In this document: positions 56,278 through 64,000 of the stretch, one piece after another
Position numbering within the stretch: position 1 is the stretch's first letter
Layout: each line of letters opens with the position of its first letter
Origin: Heterobasidion occidentale
Taxonomy: Eukaryota; Basidiomycota; Agaricomycetes; Russulales; Bondarzewiaceae
Length of the DNA stretch: 64,000 nt
Direction: 5' to 3'
Assembly: GCA_039111635.1 (NCBI GenBank)
Contig: JBCAQO010000003.1
Coordinates: 3,658,001-3,722,000 of the forward strand
Notes under the pieces: model-generated
Told to the model about the DNA's origin: nothing
The model's database searches: none
The model's input: only the letters and a program-made list of their open reading frames with translations
Made by a program: the position numbers and the translations under genes

Positions 56278-57950
56278 TCACCTCCTCCTCGTCGATCCCG
56301 CCGTGCCCCTCCTCCGCTTACCGCCACGACGAGGTCCGTTCACCCAGGCCATGAACCATCTCCATGGGTTGATGTGTCGATCCTCGAAGTCCCTGGCCGG
56401 GCAGTTCCCCTTCTTGTGCCGAGTAATGCCATCGCGGCGCGCGTAGAAGTACAGGTCGCACCAGTCGCATGGGAACTTGCCCAGGTAGTGGACAGTGACG
56501 ACGTGTCGCCTGCGGTCGTACTTACGGCGGAACGTCTTGTTGCACGGTACGCAACGCATGATGTCCCCGCCGTAGATGTTCTCGTCGATCACGACGGCAG
56601 CCTCGCGCTGACTCAGGGTAGTCTCGTCTCCGAGCCTGAGTTCGTCCCCGTCGTGATCGTCGTCCTCGTGAGGCTCGCTGGCCTCTTCCTGGTCCTCCGC
56701 AGGTGTCGGCGTTGAAGGCCCTCCGCTAGGCAGCGGTACAGGCTCGATGACGGGCTCACCTGCGGGGTTGTCCACCCTGTGGGTGGACGTTGTTGATGTG
56801 TTACTGTTGTGGCTGAGGGCGTTGCCGTCGACCTGTGGAACGACCACAAGTATCGGGCGCAGCCCTCCAGCTGCCTCGACCGGCCTCGGGGCAGGCATGG
56901 GCGCGATGCGCCTGAACCCGCCCTCCAAGGACCAAGTCCTCTCAGGCCCCGCTCCGCTCCCAATTTCCATCTCCATGACCTCGCCTTTATCCCCTTCATC
57001 CTCCCTCGTGCCCCCCACCGCGCTCGCCCCGACAGTCGCCTCTCCCAGCCCTCCCTCCATCCTCGCCCTCTTCGGCAGCGGAGCCTCCTCCGCGTCCATC
57101 TCTCGCTTCCTCGTCTCCCGCCGCAAGACCGATGGGTCCCACCGCGGGTCGAGGCGCGCCACGGTGATCGTGCGCGCCATGGCAGCCCAAGGACCCATGA
57201 AGAGCCTCACGGCACCTTCGAGCGCCGAGTGCGTCGACCGTTGGGCATCGGTCGGTATGATGCGCGCCATCGAAATGGCGTCGGGGGCGGTGGCGAGGGC
57301 GGGGGCGGGGACAGAGGCGGCATCGGTGGCTGGGGCGACGAGGGTGGTGGGTGCGGTGGGGGAGGCGGGGGCCACAGTAGTTGGAGGTGCGGCGGGGGTG
57401 GCGGGGGACGGGGACCCTTCCGGGGCGGGGCTGATCGGCCCTGTCGGTATCTCACGGATGGGCGTGGGAGTCGGTAAGGGCGCATGCGATGATAGACAAT
57501 GAGGGGCCAGTACCGGAGTCGAGGTGGACGCCCAGGTAGGAAGGGAGAAGGGGATGGGAGCCGGGAAGGGAAAGGGGGGAGCGGCAAAGGATGGGGCGGG
57601 GTGGGCGAACACGGCGGGGAAATGCAAGCCCGCGTCAGAGGACTGGGTATAGCCAGTCACATTTCTAAGGACATGGAGTTCCCTGCGGCTACGTGCGACA
57701 TGCGCATCCTGACAGTAAAGAAGAGCGGCTCGTCGTGAGTGGCACCGCCAATGTGTTAGAGAGAAAGGACATTTACCCGCAAATCTTCACTGAGCTCTTG
57801 CTCAGCGTTGTTGAATTGGGACCCTGAGGGCCCCGCGCCAGGAGCTGTGTACAGATCTTGCCACTGACACTGACAAGCCGTGAGGAACATGTACGCACTG
57901 GATAATTCTTCCTGTGTCCAGGAAGGCCAACCGGACCTGTAACGCGACAT
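56278..57950 (-). CDS. ZnF family copy 8, intact zinc-finger protein
   Basis: Exons are 57950-57899, 57844-57777 and 57708-56278; introns are 54 and 68 nt. The product is 516 aa. It reads MSRYRSGWPSWTQEELS, then a Pro/Ala/Thr-rich part with the family's longest Ala/Pro run, the LFMGPWAAMARTITVARLDP segment, LPKRARMEGG, an acidic stretch, the C2H2 finger (CVPCNKTFRRKYDRRRH) and the C2HC finger (CDWCDLYFYARRDG), then GKRRRGTAGSTRRR. It is the only intact copy in the leftward arm. The region that follows the tract boundary in copy 4 is closest to copies 3 and 5 here. Confidence 0.85.
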
Positions 57951-58058
57951 GCTTGTCGCGTTTGGAGAGGTGTGGAGAGATTTGTACACCGACTGGTGAA
58001 TGGTGAGGAAGATCTGAGGAGGCTCAGAGGAGCAGTCAATTGCTAGGCCCCTCCGCTC

Positions 58059-58078
58059 GTTAGGCAATCTAGATATAC
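58059..58078 (-). promoter_or_regulatory. ZnF-family TATA element, copy 8
   Basis: Minus strand GTATATCTAGATTGCCTAAC, 128 bp before the ATG at 57950. Confidence 0.6.
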
Positions 58079-58328
58079 CCCCCTCACGGTGAGCGCTAAT
58101 TGACTTCCCGTACGATTCCACGGTGCGTGTACAACGCTTTGTTCTCTGATGCCGTACACTCATATCATGTCGCCTCATAGGCTTGGCTTCGGAACCAGGA
58201 GCAGGGCCTCGCCATTGTTCGAAGGCAGCCTATGGATCATTCTTTATTACGCACTGAGCACAGCATCTCACAACATCGTGTGCGCAATTCAGCCCCATGC
58301 CCACACTTGAGGTTGACGATGTGTTCAA

Positions 58329-59320
58329 GTGATCAGATGGGTCCGCATTTCTGGGGGTGTTGTCTGTTATCGATTCACTTTTAAACTTCTTCTGATGAAC
58401 AAGGAGGAGTTTACCCACATCGCAGGAGCCCGCTTACAATATCGCTCGGGGTCCATTTGTTGTGATTCTTTCGATGCAGCCAGTCGGTCTTCATCAGGTA
58501 TCCTTGAAGACAATATGTCTATTCTGCCCATATCTGACCACTATACGAGGGCATTCTCACATATCCTCTTATCTGAACCCTCGCGCCAATACTGCCTCCG
58601 GGCTGGAGTATTCAAATTAAGCCTCGAGGTTGTAGGCGCATCAGGGCGCTTGATTCTAATGATTTGCCATCGTGAACGGCAATATCAGAAACCAACCGCC
58701 TTCGAAGTCCTTCTAGCCGCTTCTGAGATCCAGCATATCGCGCTTGTCCCAAATTGCGTACAGGTACACCCAGGCAGATTTCTTTGCGTCAATTTTCATT
58801 TGGAGCATTTCTTCTTGTCAAGTTGCGAGGGAGGCTGGAGCCTAACGGCGTTTGAGAGGGCAAGCGAGCCGACTATCGCGATGAGCAACAAGAGATCTGA
58901 TCTATGGCACCCCATTCGGTATATTCGAGTGGCGAGGTCGAATATGGTTCCACTTCTTCGCGAGTTCCATTGGTCGTTGTCGGGGCTACGCGTCGTCGGG
59001 TGAAACATCTTGTCACTCGGACGGTGCCGGCTTGGTACTCGCATGGCAGCATGTGTCTATTGCATGCTACTTTGTGTCCGCAAATTCCATCTTTTCGTGT
59101 TCTGCTCAAAGTCCGAGGATCTCCCTTCCATGTAACCATGCTACATCTTTGCCTGACTTCGATGTTCTACCTCCTGATGGTCAAGTCATTAGCCACCTCG
59201 TGCAGTCATGCAGAGCCTTCGCCGAGCGGGAAAGGACCTGCGCGCTTGGTCGAGCATTATTCGTTTTATGAGTTCATGGAGCTAGACCCTTGGTCCGTAT
59301 CCTTCATTATGCGTTGATCT
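58329..59320 (+). repeat. Element X copy F
   Basis: It contains the longest open X frame (58329-59003, 224 codons), which ends SLTAFERASEPTIAMSNKRS, DLWHPIRYIRVARSN and LSGLRVVG. The conserved CTTGTCCCAAATTGCGTACAG at about 58743 looks like an exon end before GT. A second frame (58904-59317) carries VPLVVVGATRRRVKHLVTRT and further X sequence to FMELDPWSVSFIMR. It is divergent from ZnF copy 8. No known domain. Confidence 0.6.
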
Positions 59321-60881
59321 ATTAAAACCTCATTGATTCTACGAGGGCCATGACGAGGATTTGCCAGCATCGCTTGCTAGGTCTTGGCTTTCCGGTTCTT
59401 GGATCTGGCCGTTGAGAAATTGTTGTGCGCACAATCGATAGACGTTGTCCGGTATGGATTAGGAAAAGATATACGGGAGAAGTGCATGTAAGTGTTTTTG
59501 ATTCTTGCCGTCGCTCATATCTCATACAGATTCCTTACCCATCCGAGAGGAAATTTTCGACGAGAATCGTGTAGCATCTCTTGTTCCGTGATGCAACCTG
59601 ATGTGGCAAATTTGGAGGCGACGAATTAGATAGAGATAATGGAAAAATTGGTGGTTCTAACCTGGCCATTGATATAAGATAGTATACACGAGATATAGCG
59701 CATCGCTGCGCATATGGGACGGTAAAGCAAACCGCGCCACTCGATGGAAGTGGGCGTTGGAGGAAAGTTGAAAGTGAACCCGCTGCTATGGCGCAGACTC
59801 CGATTTGGTTGCTGACCGTTCAGCCTCCGCTGGTCTCCTCGGCATTCAACCTCTTCATGAAAAATGGATATCTGAGCGCTCAAAGGTGCCATTGTCCCGC
59901 CTTCCACCGACTCTGGGATACTCTGACGTAGCTAGAAAAATACTACGTCAATGGAAGAATCTGTGACCTCGCCAGCTAACGCGCGCAATCCTTATTCATA
60001 TTGAGTGTCTAGCTCAGTGTGCTCGCATCGATGCATATATGACGGAAGGCTATGAGGAAGTTTTGGATGCGCGCAGCGGCGACGAATCTCACTTGAATCC
60101 GTGATCGAGGACATCCTGCGTCGACTCAGCAAAACGGCCGAAGGCAGCTCGGGTTTGACCGGAGCTGTTCATCCGAACTCGCGCGCGGGTAGGATTGTCT
60201 CGGTTCTTCGAGTCCGTCCTGAAGGGAAACGACGCAATAGAATGCGATTTTTTCAATGCACGCAGAAGAACTTTTGTATTTTGGATACAAGTTCTAGATT
60301 ACAGCGTGTCGAGACGACTCAGGCGGGAGAAAAAGGGAATATACACAGAAGTGTCAGATAGATACTCAAGGCGATCTTGAAAACACCATGAAAAGAGCAG
60401 CAATGCAGATAGGAGAAAATCAGTCAGTCCTTCACAAAGTGCTGAAGCCGTGCTGTGGTAAAGCGTGAGGAACTTGACGGACCGCGTGACCTACTAGTAG
60501 CGACTACGAGCACAGACCAGCACACTCACTCCACTCCACCATGTCCGAGCATGTTGACGATAACACAAGCAAGGCCGCGAATGAACATCCCTATTGGAAA
60601 CGTCGTCAGCCCCATCCGACACACTCCTGCACCCTCATCGATCCGAGACCAAAAGCAAAATGCAAGAAAATAGCAGGGATGTCGTGAAACGGAAAGCGAA
60701 GGCGAGTGTGCGATCGATGATGACGATGCAGAAGTTGTGTGAGGGGTGAAAGCATGGGAACAGGAGCAGAACAAAAGGGAAGGGAAGGAATGCGAGAGCG
60801 GGCAAGAAATCATGGTGCGTACCTCCAGACTACCTCCAGCTTCAGCTCGCCATCGCCGATGATCCCGCCGCACCTCTACTC
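59321..60881. other. No gene recognised; right part is ZnF 3' flank
   Basis: Short frames only. From about 60540 the inverted ZnF 3' flank appears, with CCCTCATCGATCCGAG at 60632. Confidence 0.45.
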
Positions 60882-62572
60882 CTACCGCCACCCCGAAGGT
60901 CCACTCAACCAGGCCATGAACCACCTCATTGGGTTTATGTGCCGATCCTCGAAGCCCCTCGCTGGACAATTCTTGTCCTTGTGACGAGTGACGCCATCCC
61001 GGCGTGCGTAGAAGAAGATGCCGCACCAGTCGCAGGGGACCTTGTTGAGGTAGTGGATGGTGACGACGTGCCGTATGCGGTCATACTTGCACCCAAAGGA
61101 CATGTTGTTGCACGCGAGGCAGCGCAGTGGGTCCCTGCCGTAGATTTTCTCGTCGATCACGATGGCGGCCTTGCGCTTGCTGAGGCTGGTCTCGTCTCTA
61201 AGCTGGTGCTGGCTCTCGTCATGATCTTCATTGCCGTGAGGCTCATCGGCTCTTCCTGGTTGTCCGCCGGCGTCGATGTCAAAGGCCCTCCGCTCGGCAG
61301 CGGTACAGGCTCGATAACAGGCTCACCTGCGGGGTTGTCTCCCCTGTAGGTGGACGTTATTGATGTATGGTTGTGCGAATGAAGGGCGTTGCCGTGAACC
61401 TGTGGAATGACCACAGGCATTGGGCGCAGCCCTCCAGCTGCCTCGACTGGCCCGGGTGCAGGCTTGGGCGCGATGCGCCTGTACCTGGTCACCCCGGACC
61501 CAGCCTCCTCCTTCCCCTCGCTCCCCACTCCTCCCACGACCTCCACCACCTTCACCTTCACCTTCACCTTCACCTTCCCTTCCCCCTCCTCATTCTCACG
61601 CGCGCCCATCACTGCGCTTGTCCTGACAATCACCTCTTCCGCTCCTCGCTCCACCTTCGCCCTCTTTGGCAGCGGCTGCTCCTCCACGTCCGCCACGCGC
61701 TTCCTGGTCACCCGCCGCACGACTGACGGATCCCACAGCGGGTCAAGGCGCGCCACGACGATGGTGCGCGCCATGTCCACCCAAGGACCCGTGAAGGGCC
61801 TCACGGCACCTTCTAGTGTCGAGTATGCCGACCTTTGCGCGTCCGTTGGTATGACGCGCGCCATGGCGATGGAATCAGGGGCTGGGGCGACATGCAGGGC
61901 GGGAGCGACAGGGGGTGCGGGTGGGCTGGCGGCGGCGACGGTGGTGGGAGGCTTGGCGGGGGTGGCGGGGGACGGGAGTTCCTCTGGGCGGGGCTGAGCG
62001 GCCCTGTCGGTGTGTCAGGGATGGGCGTGGGCGTTGGTGCGGCCGCATGCGGTGCCCAGCGATGAGAAGCTGGCACCGTCGCCCAGGTGGAGGCCCATGT
62101 AGGCGGGCCGACTGCGATGGGGGCCGGGAAGGTGGAAGGCGGAGTGACTACAGAGGGTGCGGGAAAGGGGGAAGCGGGAGCGACGAAGGAGAATGCGGTG
62201 TGGATGGTCACGACGGGAAATTGCGAGCCGACGTCGCGCGACCGTGCGCGCATGCGCGCCTCAGAGGACTGGCTGTAGCCAGCCCTGGTTGGTGGGACAT
62301 GAAGTCCCGCACAGCTACGCTCGACATGCGCACCCTGACGGTGCAAGGGAACGCATCGTGAGTGGCACCGTCGACGTGTCAGAACGAAAGAAAACCTACT
62401 TCCGGAATCGCAATGGGCTCTTGCTCATCGTTGGTGGACTGAGACCCTGAGGGTCCCGCGCCAGGAGCTGTATGAAAGCTGTTCTGGTAAAATTCAAGGC
62501 CCTGAAGGACATGTACGCACTCTCAAGTTCTTCCTGTGTCCAAGACGGCCAGCCGTGTATTCTGTGCGACAT
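60882..62572 (-). pseudogene. ZnF family copy 9, two frameshifts
   Basis: The start is at 62572 (MSHRIHGWPSWTQEELE), and intron positions are as in the family. One base is missing near 61984 (in the codons for LSPAPEE) and another near 61245 (before DEPHGNEDHDE). The three frames together carry the whole protein, including LPKRAKVERG, a KVKVKVKVKV run from a (ACCTTC)n hexanucleotide repeat near 61548-61577, and both fingers (CLACNNMSFGCKYDRIRH; CDWCGIFFYARRDG). The end is WLSGPSGWR-stop, which shows how copy 1 ended before its retrotransposon insertion. Overall it is closer to copy 1 than to copies 3-8. Confidence 0.8.
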
Positions 62573-62665
62573 GGCTTCGTGCTATGGATGCTTGTGGAAG
62601 GTTTTCAGGTGTAGGTGGGTCGGCTGGTAAATTCTGGATGGGCGGTTGATGGTTCGGCTCCTCTC

Positions 62666-62686
62666 GTCAAAATCATCTAGATATAC
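62666..62686 (-). promoter_or_regulatory. ZnF-family TATA element, copy 9
   Basis: Minus strand GTATATCTAGATGATTTTGAC, 114 bp before the ATG at 62572. Confidence 0.55.
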
Positions 62687-63279
62687 TACTGCCCCCGGGG
62701 CGGGCGTTTCCCGACTTCTCGAACGATTCCACGATGCGACCACCACGCCTTGTTCTTCGATGCCGCCTAGCCGTATTCTCTCGCCTATTGACATTGAGTT
62801 TGGAACCAGGAATGCGGTGCGTCATTGTTCTAAGGCATGAAGAGGCTGTCCTGCGCGTGTTACGAAATGGGCCTGACTACCAGCGCCGAGTGCTGGAATC
62901 GGATTTCTGCCTCATGCCCCCTTCAGGAGGGGAGCGTGTTCACATCTAGCATATTACGTCTGTGTTTCTAGGGTACGTTACCTGTTATCATTCTGCATCT
63001 GAACCTCGATAGAGTTGGGGATGATGCAGGTCTTCTGATGGCGGGGCGGGGCCTTCGGGACAAAGCAAGGACGGCGAGAATTACCCAACGTCACGGTAGC
63101 CCGCTTCCAATGTCGGTCGGTCCTCGACTATAGCGGTTCAACACAGTCATCAGTTGGTTTTCCCCTCGCTCGGGTTTTCTTCTCCTGACGGCTTTTTTCT
63201 TTGCTGTCCATATTTCTCTGCCATGCACGGGGATTTTCATCTTCATCGTTCCATGCTGCTCTCTCGTGCCGATACCGCG
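62687..63279. other. 5' spacer of ZnF copy 9
   Basis: Diverged version of the shared spacer (GAACCAGGAATGCGG, then GGGACAAAGCAAGGACGGCG). No gene. Confidence 0.5.
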
Positions 63280-64000
63280 TCGTCAGTTCAAATTAGGCCT
63301 CGTGTCTCGAAGTTGTAGGCGCATCAGGGCGCTTGATTTTTGGGATTTGCCATCGTGAACGGCATCATGAAGAACCAATTGCCTTCGAAACTCCGATCTT
63401 CTAACCGCTTCTGAGATCCAGCACAATGCGGCTTGTCCCAAACCGTGCACAGGTACACCAAGGCATGTTCTTTGCATCTATTTGTTCCCTTTTCTTTCTT
63501 CACTTGCAGCATAGCTTCTTGTCAAGTCGTGGTAGACTCCGGATTTACGGCGTTTGAGAGGGCAGGTGAGCTGACTATCGCGATGAGTAACAAGAGTCCT
63601 GATCTATGGCACCCATTCGGAATATTCGAGTGGCGAGGCCATATATGGGTCCCTAAACTGTATTGTTCCATCAGTCGTCATCGGAGCTACATGTCGTTGG
63701 TGAAATCCCCTGTCACTCGAATGGTGCCGGCCTGGGACTTGCGGTCTATTGCGATCTTGTGTCCGCCGTCGGAAGCACACGAACGAAGACGTTTGTTCAA
63801 GACTCAAGCTTGAGCCTGTTCGGTTTACAGGGCATTCAAGCTTCGCGTCAAACCCATTTACGATGTCTATGTACGTACTTTTTTTCTGGACGTTAAGTCG
63901 CCCATGTTCTAACATATGTGTCATCTACGGATTCGTTGTTCAAGATCGTCTCCGTCCCTGCCGTGGCTTCTGCTCAGTCCGGTCACCTCTCTCGCTGCCC
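63280..64000 (+). repeat. Element X copy G, cut by the window end
   Basis: Plus strand: CTTGTCCCAAACCGTGCACAG near 63434, then the frame DSGFTAFERAGELTIAMSNK, SPDLWHPFGIFEWRGHIW and further sequence close to copy B at 32.7-33.5 kb. It continues past the right edge. Confidence 0.65.

Noticed and set aside
1..64000. Starship-type giant mobile element
   Set aside because: I see no DUF3435 tyrosine recombinase at either edge, and repeats are explained by local ZnF/X amplification.
1..64000. Secondary-metabolite gene cluster
   Set aside because: No polyketide synthase, NRPS, terpene synthase or P450 signature in any frame I could read.

Overview
The window looks like nuclear DNA of a mushroom-forming basidiomycete (Agaricomycetes). 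Genes are split by introns of about 50-68 nt with GT...AG ends. The window also holds a DUF6698-type gene, a Ulp1-type protease, an F-box protein and a chromodomain Ty3/Gypsy retrotransposon, a mix typical of repeat-rich accessory regions in that group. No tRNA, rRNA or CRISPR array was recognised.

Left part (1-9 kb): a decayed Sec14/CRAL-TRIO fragment, an unassigned two-exon gene, an apparently intact Ulp1-like SUMO protease, an unassigned minus-strand gene ending in a SUMO-interaction-like motif, and a frameshifted DUF6698 gene. A 211-bp tandem repeat and a stretch without genes follow. An LTR-like GTCGGT-rich insertion (11.76-12.54 kb) lies between two pieces of the repeated array described next.

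Main part (11-64 kb): a family of nine copies or relics of one gene, here called ZnF. Each has three exons, a Pro/Ala-rich middle with a basic KRAR patch, and a C-terminal C2H2 plus C2HC zinc-finger pair. Four copies read as intact (34.4, 39.1, 43.8 and 56.3-57.9 kb), one is cut by a retrotransposon, and four are frameshifted, deleted or relics. ZnF copies alternate with an opposite-strand repeated spacer, here called element X. The ZnF genes point right from 12.9 to 45.5 kb and left from 50.8 to 62.6 kb, so the array has two facing arms. The space between the arms holds an Nbp2-like SH3 gene (46.8-48.6 kb). Blocks of near-identical sequence between copies that are otherwise diverged point to recent duplication or gene conversion.

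Mobile DNA: a 10.86-kb Ty3/Gypsy element (14517-25377, coding on the minus strand) sits two codons before the stop of the first ZnF copy. It has TG...CA LTRs, a GGGTG target duplication, gag with a zinc knuckle, protease, RT/RNase H, integrase, chromodomain and a further ORF. The LTRs differ by one base, yet pol and the extra ORF carry several frame breaks. Its 3' noncoding region carries about 17 copies of a short motif not recognised from any known element. An F-box gene with a nonsense codon interrupts the right arm at 52.8-54.7 kb.
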